Source of the DNA: Rufibacter psychrotolerans
GTDB lineage: Bacteria; Bacteroidota; Bacteroidia; Cytophagales; Hymenobacteraceae
Length of the DNA stretch: 64,000 nt
Direction: 5' to 3'
Assembly (NCBI RefSeq): GCF_016924645.1
Contig: NZ_JAFFJV010000009.1
Span: 310,001-374,000 of the forward strand
A model generated the notes under the pieces. It saw only the letters and a list, made by a program, of their open reading frames with translations, searched no databases and had not been told where the DNA came from. Shown here piece after piece: positions 33,454 through 41,582 of the stretch. Every line of letters begins with the position of its first letter. Position 1 is the stretch's first letter. A program made the translations under genes and the position numbers.

Positions 33454-36400
33454 ATGAAAGGTAATCTTACCCAAAACCCCAGGTCTTCGATTTCCCTGCT
33501 ACGGAAGTCGGGAACCATGAAACTGGCCTTGATGCTGGTTGTTGCCCTCCTGGCTAGTTTGCAGTCCTTTGCCCAAGGCAATGTGACGGTGACCGGCCGG
33601 GTTACTGATAACGCTGGGACCGGTTTGCCAGGTGTTACCGTGCTCCTGAAGGGAACTTCAACCGCGGCTCCCACAGACGTGGAAGGAAACTACTCTATCT
33701 CCGTGCCTTCTGCCACGGGTACCCTGGTGTTCTCTTACATTGGTTTCCTGCCGCAAGAGGTTCCTATCAATGGCAGAACTACCGTCAACGTTACGCTGGC
33801 CTCAGACCAGCAGACCCTTGATGAGGTGGTGGTGATTGGCTACGGTACTCAGAAAGCAGAAGCGGTAACCGGTTCTGTGGCCTCTATCAATGGCGATGCC
33901 TTGCGGGAGGTGCCTTCTGCGAATATCTCCCAAGCCTTGCAAGGCCGCTTGCCAGGCGTGGAATTTGCGCAGTCATCGTCGCAGCCAGGGGCCGCTACCC
34001 AAATTCGGATTAGGGGTACTCGCTCGCTTTCGGCCAGCAATGACCCCCTGATTGTATTGGATGGTATTCCCTTCCCAGGGTCTATTGGCGATATAAACCC
34101 AAATGATATCCAGAGTGTGGACATCTTGAAAGATGCCTCTGCCACTGCTATCTACGGTTCACGTGGTGCCAACGGGGTGGTGTTGATTACTACCAAGGGA
34201 GGTAGAGCAGGTCAGAAGCCACAGTTAAGCTATAATACCTTTGTTGGGGCTAAAACAATCTTCTCTAAATACGACATGATGAGCGGCCCAGAACTGGCTG
34301 CGCTTCGCAAAGCTTCAGGTTACCAAGGCCAGGGTGCTGATGAATCCAATGATGTGGATACTGATTGGCAGGACATGTTTTACAAAACAGGTATGACCAT
34401 GAGCCATGATTTGGGCGTTTCTGGAGGTACTGAAGGTGGCCGCTACAACTTCAACGCAGGTTACTACAATGAGCAAGGGGTAATTCCTACGCAGGAGTAT
34501 ACCCGTTACTCAGTGCGTGGTACCCTGGATCAAGGTATTGGGAAGCATGTCCGCTTAGGATTCACGACAAACAACAACTACAGCCTCTCCCAAGGTTCTA
34601 ACGTGGGCTTGTATGGTATCCTGAGTTTATCGCCTCTTGCCAACCCCTACAATGCAGACGGCACCCTGAAACGGGTAATCCAAATGCCGCAAGATCAACA
34701 ATGGCTCTACACAAGAGATATTGTTGAGGATCTGAAAGATAGCTGGTTGAGCCAAACAAGATCCTTGTCTTCTTACAATACCGTATTTGGCGAATTGCAG
34801 ATTCCGGGGGTAGATGGCCTGAAATACAGAGTTAACTTGGGGGTTAACTACCGCCAGAGCCAAGGTGGTGCCTATACAGGTCCGGGCATTAACAATGCTG
34901 TTGCTACAACTCCTTCAACGGCCTCTGTCAGCAACCAGGTGACTACTGACTGGACCATTGAGAACTTATTAACGTATGACCGTACCTTTGCTAATAAGCA
35001 CAATATCAATGTTGTAGGTTTATACTCTGCCTCAGATACCAGATTCAACAGGTCACGGGTTGCGGCCAGGGACATTCCAGCGGATGCTTTCCAGTTCTAC
35101 AACCTGGGTCTGGCCGCAGGTGAGATCACTGTTAATCCAAATGATCAGCAATATTGGAAAAGCGGTTTGATGTCATGGATGGGTCGGGCGATGTATTCGT
35201 ATGATGATCGGTACATGATTACTGCTACTGTTCGCTCTGATGCTTCTTCCAGGTTAGCACCAGGTTATAAATGGCATACCTATCCAGCGGTTTCACTAGG
35301 TTGGAATGTGGCCAGAGAGTCTTTCATGCAAAGTGTCTCAGCTATCAACATGTTGAAACTGCGTGTTGGGTACGGAAGAACTTCCAATCAATCAATTGCC
35401 CCATATGCCACTCTAGGGTTGTTGAATTCCAGACCATACAACTTTGGTCCTTCCAATTACCAAACCGGTTTATATGTGAGCCAACTTCCAAACCCAAGAT
35501 TAGGATGGGAGTTTTCTAAAACCTGGAACTATGGTTTAGACTTTGCAGTGTTGAACAACCGTTTATCAGGTACTCTTGAGTACTACATTACAAAGACTGA
35601 AGATATTTTGTTAGGAGTTCCATTGCCTTATACCTCTGGTGTGGACAGCTATACAGCCAACATTGGTGCCACCCAAAACAAGGGTATTGAGTTATCCCTT
35701 AATGGGGTGATCTTGGATAACCTGAACGGCTGGACTTGGGAAGCAGGGCTTAATATGTATGGCAACCGCAACAAAATCGTTTCACTTGTTGGCGAAAACC
35801 CTAGAGATGAAACCAACTGGTGGTTTGTGGGCCACCCAATCAATGTCATCTACGACTACGAAAAAATTGGCCTGTGGCAAGAAGAAGATCCGTACCGCAA
35901 CATCCTGGAGCCTGGTGGAAATGCAGGTATGATCAAAGTGAGATATACCGGTGAATACAATGCAGATGGTACTCCAACCAGAGCTATTGGTGCTCAAGAC
36001 CGTCAGATTTTGGATGTGAATCCTAAATTCCAAGGAGGTTTCAATACTCGGGTTTCTTACAAAGGATTTGACCTGAGTGCAGTAGGTGCCTTCCAGAATG
36101 GTGGTATCCTTATCAGCACCCTGTACGGGTCATCAGGCTACCTAAATATGTTGACCGGACGCAGAGGCAACGTGAAAGTAGATTACTGGACTCCAGAGAA
36201 CACAGATGCAAAGTATCCAAAGCCTGGGGGTATCATGAGCGGCGATAATCCAAAATATGGTAGCACCCTTGGTTACTTTGACGCTTCTTATCTGAAAGTA
36301 CGCACCATCTCTCTGGGCTACAATTTTGATAACAATGCCTGGTTGAAAGGCGTGGGTGTGAACAGACTGAGACTTTATGTAACTGCACAAAACCCATTTG

Positions 36401-36567
36401 TGCTGTTCTCTCCATACCACAAAGAATCTGGCATGGATCCTGAAACTAACTCTTATGCTAATGAAAATGCAGCAGTAACGGATGCCTACAGAGCAAGACT
36501 GCTAACAATAGGTACTAACGCACCTGCCACTCGCAGCTACTTAGTAGGCTTAAATGTTACATTCTAA
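33454..36567 (+). CDS. SusC/RagA-family TonB-linked outer-membrane transporter
   Basis: A 1037-residue SusC-type importer. The signal peptide is LALMLVVALLASLQSFAQ; ATG 33517 within the frame is an alternative start directly before it. A carboxypeptidase-regulatory-like domain (VTGRVTDNAGTGLPGVTVLL) is followed by the TonB-box and plug signatures DEVVVIGYGTQK, GRLPGVEF, IRIRGTRSLSASNDPLIVLD and GSRGANGVVLITTKGG, and a barrel ending in F (VGLNVTF). With SusD it imports xylo-oligosaccharides. The base composition becomes clearly AT-richer from about 34200 onward than in its neighbours. Confidence 0.96.
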   Translation: MKGNLTQNPRSSISLLRKSGTMKLALMLVVALLASLQSFAQGNVTVTGRVTDNAGTGLPGVTVLLKGTSTAAPTDVEGNYSISVPSATGTLVFSYIGFLPQEVPINGRTTVNVTLASDQQTLDEVVVIGYGTQKAEAVTGSVASINGDALREVPSANISQALQGRLPGVEFAQSSSQPGAATQIRIRGTRSLSASNDPLIVLDGIPFPGSIGDINPNDIQSVDILKDASATAIYGSRGANGVVLITTKGGRAGQKPQLSYNTFVGAKTIFSKYDMMSGPELAALRKASGYQGQGADESNDVDTDWQDMFYKTGMTMSHDLGVSGGTEGGRYNFNAGYYNEQGVIPTQEYTRYSVRGTLDQGIGKHVRLGFTTNNNYSLSQGSNVGLYGILSLSPLANPYNADGTLKRVIQMPQDQQWLYTRDIVEDLKDSWLSQTRSLSSYNTVFGELQIPGVDGLKYRVNLGVNYRQSQGGAYTGPGINNAVATTPSTASVSNQVTTDWTIENLLTYDRTFANKHNINVVGLYSASDTRFNRSRVAARDIPADAFQFYNLGLAAGEITVNPNDQQYWKSGLMSWMGRAMYSYDDRYMITATVRSDASSRLAPGYKWHTYPAVSLGWNVARESFMQSVSAINMLKLRVGYGRTSNQSIAPYATLGLLNSRPYNFGPSNYQTGLYVSQLPNPRLGWEFSKTWNYGLDFAVLNNRLSGTLEYYITKTEDILLGVPLPYTSGVDSYTANIGATQNKGIELSLNGVILDNLNGWTWEAGLNMYGNRNKIVSLVGENPRDETNWWFVGHPINVIYDYEKIGLWQEEDPYRNILEPGGNAGMIKVRYTGEYNADGTPTRAIGAQDRQILDVNPKFQGGFNTRVSYKGFDLSAVGAFQNGGILISTLYGSSGYLNMLTGRRGNVKVDYWTPENTDAKYPKPGGIMSGDNPKYGSTLGYFDASYLKVRTISLGYNFDNNAWLKGVGVNRLRLYVTAQNPFVLFSPYHKESGMDPETNSYANENAAVTDAYRARLLTIGTNAPATRSYLVGLNVTF

Positions 36568-36578
36568 AGAAGAGAAAA

Positions 36579-38534
36579 ATGAAAAGGTTTAAATTAAAAT
36601 TTTTAATAGGAGCAGCCGTAATTTCCTTGTCCGCGGCTGGATGCTCTGATATCTTGGAGGAAGAACCTCGCAGTCTCTATACCCCTGATTACTTTCAAAC
36701 AGAAAGAGGGGTATATGGAGGGTTAACTTCTATGTATGCCCATTTGCGTTACATATACGGTGACGCTTACTTCTACAACACTACCCTAACTGGTACCGAT
36801 GAAGTGACCTACGGGAGAGATGCAGACGAAAACTTCTTAGTGATGGATTTGTCTGGCAGAGGAATAATCAACCCTACCAACAGCCGGGCAGACAGATTAT
36901 GGACCAACGCATTCCCTAATATCAATACGGCAAGTGGTGTCATAGAAAATGCTACCGCGGTAGGAACCATTTCCCCGGCATTGATTGCAGAAGCTAGATT
37001 TTTCCGTGCCTTTGACTACTTCTTGCTAGTTCAAACCTTTGGTGGAGTACCACTGGATTTAGGAGCGGGAGAACTTAAATTCAACAGAAATCCGGTAAGA
37101 ACATCTGTGCGCAACACCGTGCCAGAAGTGTACACCAAAGCCATTTTCCCAGATCTGCTGAAAGCGGTAGAAGATTTACCTACTACCAGCCGGGTGACTG
37201 GTTCTGTTACGAAAACTGTTGCTCGTCTGTACCTGGCGAAAGCATACCTGACTTATGCCTGGTGGCTTGAAAACCCGAATAATATTCCAACCTATCCTGA
37301 GGCCCCAAGAACTGACCCTGACGGACATAACGCCCAGTGGTATTTTCAGCAGGCCTATGACATTGCTACCTCTGCTATTGACAATCCGGGAGGATATGGG
37401 TTGCAGCCAACGTATTATGACGTAAACCTGGCCCAGAACGACAGAAATAAAGAGATTCTGCTGTACGCTGACCACACCGAAACCAGCGAGCTTTATAACG
37501 GTGGTAGCCTAACCTTCGGCAGCGGCGGGGCTCCTGATAACTTCGCCAGCTGGATGATGACCTGGAACTATACCTTGATCAGAAGCTACAATCCAGCGAA
37601 CAATGTAGGATTTGCCTCCGTTGACCGGGAAGCGGCACAAGCGCTGGGGCGTCCTTGGACTCGTATGGCTCCAACCATTAATGCTATCAAGAATACCTTC
37701 GCAGATAAAGTCAATGATTCTAGGTATGACGGTACCTTCACTACTGTTTACCGTGGGAACTGGACAAAACAACCTGCCAACAGCACTATTGCGGTTGCTC
37801 TTAATGCGAATAACTTAGAGGTTAGACCAGGTGATGCCATCTTAACATTCCTGAACGAGGATCCAGCTACGCCAATTGCCTATCCTGCAGGTGCAGGTAG
37901 AAGCAACATTGGAGCTGGAGAAGTACCTGGTAGAGCAGATTATGTGATTGCCCCCAGTGGTATCAGCAGGATTGTTTATCCAGGCCTTTGGAAGATTGGT
38001 CCTTACCGTACAGACAACGGTACTGGATTAGGGCAGCCAAATGCCGGCAGTACACGCCCGTTCAACATCGCCAAATTCTCTGAACTGTATTTTATAGCGG
38101 CTGAGGCTGCCGTGAAAGGGGCTATTCCTTTACCAGGCAAATCTGCCAGAGATTTGATCAACGTGATCAGAGCGCGTGCGGGCAAGTGGCGTTGGGATAA
38201 CAATGGGAATGCCGCTAAAGTAGAAGATAACAGTGCAGCCATGATTGCGGCCACTCCTGCCACCATTGACATCAACTATATCCTGGCTGAGCGTTCGCGC
38301 GAGTATTATGGTGAGGGTTACCGGTGGTATGATTTAGTGCGCACGCAGAAATGGAATGAGCTAGCATCTACTTACCAAATTGCTGGAACCGCTTTTGGAG
38401 ACCATACTCCTGCAACGGTTACGCGGACCATTGAACCGCACCATTACCTGAGACCTATTCCTCAAGCTCAGATTGACCGTCTGGATATATCGGCAGCGGA
38501 AAAGGCTACCTATCAGAACCCAAAATATAATTAA
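36579..38534 (+). CDS. SusD/RagB-family glycan-binding lipoprotein
   Basis: A 651-residue surface lipoprotein with lipobox cysteine 22 (LSAAGCSDILEEEPRS). Typical SusD stretches include PDYFQTERGVYGGLTSMY near the start, ARFFRAFDYFLLVQTFGGVP, the TPR-like region VARLYLAKAYLTYA and the C-terminal region DINYILAERSREYYGEGYRWYDLVRT and YLRPIPQAQIDRL. It lies 11 bases after susC and is co-transcribed with it. It binds the oligosaccharides that SusC imports. A terminator hairpin follows at 38651. Its base composition is AT-rich like the later part of susC. Confidence 0.96.
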   Translation: MKRFKLKFLIGAAVISLSAAGCSDILEEEPRSLYTPDYFQTERGVYGGLTSMYAHLRYIYGDAYFYNTTLTGTDEVTYGRDADENFLVMDLSGRGIINPTNSRADRLWTNAFPNINTASGVIENATAVGTISPALIAEARFFRAFDYFLLVQTFGGVPLDLGAGELKFNRNPVRTSVRNTVPEVYTKAIFPDLLKAVEDLPTTSRVTGSVTKTVARLYLAKAYLTYAWWLENPNNIPTYPEAPRTDPDGHNAQWYFQQAYDIATSAIDNPGGYGLQPTYYDVNLAQNDRNKEILLYADHTETSELYNGGSLTFGSGGAPDNFASWMMTWNYTLIRSYNPANNVGFASVDREAAQALGRPWTRMAPTINAIKNTFADKVNDSRYDGTFTTVYRGNWTKQPANSTIAVALNANNLEVRPGDAILTFLNEDPATPIAYPAGAGRSNIGAGEVPGRADYVIAPSGISRIVYPGLWKIGPYRTDNGTGLGQPNAGSTRPFNIAKFSELYFIAAEAAVKGAIPLPGKSARDLINVIRARAGKWRWDNNGNAAKVEDNSAAMIAATPATIDINYILAERSREYYGEGYRWYDLVRTQKWNELASTYQIAGTAFGDHTPATVTRTIEPHHYLRPIPQAQIDRLDISAAEKATYQNPKYN

Positions 38535-38537
38535 TTC

Positions 38538-38589
38538 GCAGTTGAAAGTACAGAGAGGATGGTATCCCAAACTCTTTGTACTTAACTGC
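38538..38589. repeat. Imperfect inverted repeat after susD
   Basis: A left arm 38538-38557 (GCAGTTGAAAGTACAGAGAG) faces 38572-38589, pairing apart from a two-base bulge and one mismatch. It begins 4 bases after the susD stop; it may protect or process the 3' end of the mRNA. Not followed by a T-run. Confidence 0.4.
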
Positions 38590-38650
38590 ACCATCATATG
38601 GGTTGTAGGTTGATCATCAACTGATGATACGTAGCAAAACGTAAAAGTAG

Positions 38651-38696
38651 GCGGCGAGTGGTAAATGGTTTACTTACTCGCCGCTTTACTTTTTTA
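38651..38696 (+). terminator. Intrinsic terminator of susC-susD
   Basis: Outer stem GCGGCGAGT 38651-38659 / ACTCGCCGC 38676-38684, inner stem GTAAA 38661-38665 / TTTAC 38669-38673, then TTTACTTTTTT on the plus strand. Confidence 0.8.
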
Positions 38697-38751
38697 AGGA
38701 AGCGGTTTTTGCCTGAAGGTTTCTCAGGTTTGCCCCATAAAAAATCAGTCC

Positions 38752-38786
38752 GTTTTCTGGCCATTTTCTTGAAATAACCAGAAAAC
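38752..38786. repeat. Intergenic palindrome, family copy 9
   Basis: GTTTTCTGG (38752-38760) pairs with CCAGAAAAC (38778-38786), with an ATTTT-type inner part around CTTG. It lies between the susD terminator and uxuA. Confidence 0.55.
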
Positions 38787-38934
38787 CATGTGGCTTAACC
38801 ATACAGGAGAGTTAGGTCATAATCAATGCCGTTGAAAGGAGATGATGAGAGTGCTGCTTCGCCAACAAACAGGACTTTGTTGCTCTTTTTCAATGCGCCA
38901 AAAGTTCTTTCCTTACATAAAGCTTAATTTATTT

Positions 38935-40107
38935 ATGTCACTATTACAAAGCTGGAGATGGTACGGACCCAATGATCCGGTGACTCTGCAAGATGTGAAA
39001 CAAGCCGGCGCTACCGGCATCGTCAGTGCCTTACACCACGTGCCGCACGGGGCCGTCTGGCCGCTGGAAGAAATTCAGGAGCGGAAACGCATCATTGAGG
39101 AAAGCGGCCTTACCTGGGCCGTAGTGGAGAGCGTGCCGGTGCACGAGGCCATCAAGACCCGCACCGGCGATTATGAGCAGTATTTAGAAAATTACCGCCA
39201 ATCGTTGCGCAACCTGGCCGCCTGCGGCCTGAAGATTGTCTGCTACAACTTCATGCCGGTGCTGGACTGGACCAGAACCAACCTGGGCCTGGAGATGTGG
39301 AACGGGGCCAAGGCCCTCTACTTTGACTGGTCAGACCTGGCCGTTTTTGACCTGTTTATCTTAAAAAGGGAAGGGGCCGAGCAGGACTACGCCCCGGAAG
39401 TGGTGCAGCAAGCCAAGGACAGGTTCAGCTCCTATACCCAGCAGCAGCTGGACGAGTTGAGCGAGATCATCCGGATGGGCGTGCCCATGGAAGGCTACAT
39501 TGAGCTGGAGCACTTAACCCAGAGCATTGAGATCTACAAGAACATTGGCCATGCCGGCCTGCGCGAGAACCTGGCGTACTTCCTGGAGTCGATTATGGAC
39601 GTTTGTGAGGAAAACGGCCTTAAAATGACCATCCACCCAGATGATCCGCCCTATCCCATCCTGGGCCTGCCGCGCATCGCCTCTAACAAAGAAGACCTGG
39701 AGTTTATCCTGAACCGGGTAGACCGCGCGCCCAACGGCATCTGCTTCTGCACCGGTTCTTTGGGGGCCGGTCCGCACAACAACCCCGTGGAAATCCTCAA
39801 ATCGGTGGGGCACCGGGTGTACTTCGCGCACCTGCGCAACGTGAAGAAAGACGCGCAGGGCAACTTCTTTGAGTCTGACCACCTGACCGGCGACGTGGAC
39901 ATGTACGGCGTCATGAAAGAACTGGTGGCCATAAACCGCGAGCGGCAGGAGCCCATTCCGTTCCGTCCGGACCACGGGCACCAGATGCTGGATGACCTGC
40001 ACAAAGTCACCAACCCGGGGTACTCGGCCATTGGCCGTCTGCGGGGCCTGGCCGAACTGCGCGGTCTGGAAATGGGCATTGAGCGAACCCTGTACGGCAA
40101 TAACTAG
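38935..40107 (+). CDS. uxuA: Mannonate dehydratase
   Basis: The start is ATG 38935 because UxuA proteins begin close to WRWYGPNDPVTLQDVKQAGA; this gives 390 residues, the family length. The 31 extra codons of the open frame upstream have no family counterpart. The enzyme removes water from D-mannonate to make 2-keto-3-deoxy-D-gluconate. Conserved stretches: ATGIVSALHHVPHGAVW, LKMTIHPDDPPYPILGLPRI, RVYFAHLRNVK and FRPDHGHQMLDD. It lies 6 bases upstream of uxaC, with GH115 next, so glucuronate release and catabolism are co-transcribed. Confidence 0.95.
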   Translation: MSLLQSWRWYGPNDPVTLQDVKQAGATGIVSALHHVPHGAVWPLEEIQERKRIIEESGLTWAVVESVPVHEAIKTRTGDYEQYLENYRQSLRNLAACGLKIVCYNFMPVLDWTRTNLGLEMWNGAKALYFDWSDLAVFDLFILKREGAEQDYAPEVVQQAKDRFSSYTQQQLDELSEIIRMGVPMEGYIELEHLTQSIEIYKNIGHAGLRENLAYFLESIMDVCEENGLKMTIHPDDPPYPILGLPRIASNKEDLEFILNRVDRAPNGICFCTGSLGAGPHNNPVEILKSVGHRVYFAHLRNVKKDAQGNFFESDHLTGDVDMYGVMKELVAINRERQEPIPFRPDHGHQMLDDLHKVTNPGYSAIGRLRGLAELRGLEMGIERTLYGNN

Positions 40108-40113
40108 GCTGCT

Positions 40114-41571
40114 ATGCAAAAAAGTACCCTTTCCCCAGCGGCGGCGGCCCGCAACCCGCAGCCTTCGCTCAGTACATTTCTGAACGAAGACTTTCTGCTG
40201 CACACAGAGGCCAGCAAGCGGCTGTACCATGGGTATGCCAAGGGGCTGCCCATCATAGATTACCACTGCCACCTCTCGCCGGAGGCCATTGCGCAGAACC
40301 AGAACTTCGCCAATCTCACCAGCATCTGGCTGGCCGGCGACCACTACAAGTGGCGGGCCCTGCGCACCCTGGGCATTGACGAGAAATACATCACCGGTAA
40401 TGCCACCGACGAGGAGAAGTTCCTGAAGTGGGCCGGCGCGGTGCCTTACACGGTACGCAACCCCCTCTACCACTGGACCCACATGGAGCTCCATAACCCG
40501 TTTGGCGTGGACGAGCTGCTCACTGAACTAAACGCCCCGGAGGTGTACGCGCATTGTAACCAGCTGCTCCAGCAGCCGGAGTTCACCCCGCAGGGGCTCC
40601 TCACGCACTTTGGCGTGGAGATGGTGGGCACCACCGATGACCCGACGGATGACCTGGCGTTTCACCGGCAAATTTCCGAAAACGGCTTTAAAACAGAAGT
40701 ACGGCCCTCTTTCCGGCCCGACAAGGTATTGAACCTGGCCGGCGGCAATGCCTTCCGGGACTACATTCGGTTGCTGGCCAGCGTCACCGGGGCTGAGATC
40801 TTCAACCTGGACAGCCTGCTGGAGGCCCTGGAGAACCGCGTCAACTACTTCCACGCGCACGGCTGCCGCATCTCAGACCACGGCCTCACCAGCCTGCCCC
40901 TGGGGCAAAAGTCTGTCCAGCAACTGAACAAGGTGTTTACCGATGTGCTGCAGGGCGATGACAAAGAGGCCGCCCAGTACCATGATGCCTTCGGCCGGTT
41001 CCTGCTGGTAGAGTTGGCGCGCATGTACTACCAGAAAGGCTGGGTGCAGCAATTCCACGTGGGGGCCATCCGGAACAACAATCACCGCATGCTGCAGGTG
41101 AACGGGCCCGACACTGGGTATGACTCCATCGGGGACTACCCGCAGATCCAGGCCATGGCCAGCTTCTTCAACCAGCTGGAGCAGGAGAACTGCCTCACCA
41201 AAACCATCATCTACAACCTCAACCCCGCCGACAACGCCGCTTTCGCCACCATGATCGGGAACTTCCAGGGCGGCGGCATCAAAGGCAAGATGCAGTTCGG
41301 CTCGGCCTGGTGGTTCCTGGACAACCTGGACGGCATGAAACAGCAGATGGACGCGCTCTCCAGCATGGGTCTCATCAGCTGCTTTGTGGGCATGCTCACC
41401 GATTCGCGCAGCTTCCTGTCATATTCCCGCCACGAGTATTTCCGGCGCTTGCTCTGCAACCTGCTGGGCGAGGACATGGAGCGCGGCCTGCTGCCCATGG
41501 ACCTGCCCTGGATGGGGAAAATGGTGCAGGACATCTGTTATTACAACGCCAAAAACTACTTTCCATCTTAA
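40114..41571 (+). CDS. uxaC: Glucuronate isomerase
   Basis: A 485-residue enzyme of the amidohydrolase-related UxaC family that converts D-glucuronate to D-fructuronate. Typical features are PIIDYHCHLSPEAIAQNQNF (metal-binding HxH), the stretch WRALRTLGIDEKYITG, TTDDPTDDLAFH, HGCRISDHGL and FHVGAIRNNNHRML. Slightly longer N terminus than usual (about 20 residues) with an alternative start possible downstream. It sits between uxuA (6 bases upstream) and the GH115 gene (11 bases downstream) in a tight operon. Confidence 0.96.
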   Translation: MQKSTLSPAAAARNPQPSLSTFLNEDFLLHTEASKRLYHGYAKGLPIIDYHCHLSPEAIAQNQNFANLTSIWLAGDHYKWRALRTLGIDEKYITGNATDEEKFLKWAGAVPYTVRNPLYHWTHMELHNPFGVDELLTELNAPEVYAHCNQLLQQPEFTPQGLLTHFGVEMVGTTDDPTDDLAFHRQISENGFKTEVRPSFRPDKVLNLAGGNAFRDYIRLLASVTGAEIFNLDSLLEALENRVNYFHAHGCRISDHGLTSLPLGQKSVQQLNKVFTDVLQGDDKEAAQYHDAFGRFLLVELARMYYQKGWVQQFHVGAIRNNNHRMLQVNGPDTGYDSIGDYPQIQAMASFFNQLEQENCLTKTIIYNLNPADNAAFATMIGNFQGGGIKGKMQFGSAWWFLDNLDGMKQQMDALSSMGLISCFVGMLTDSRSFLSYSRHEYFRRLLCNLLGEDMERGLLPMDLPWMGKMVQDICYYNAKNYFPS

Positions 41572-41582
41572 AAGCCCCCCGT

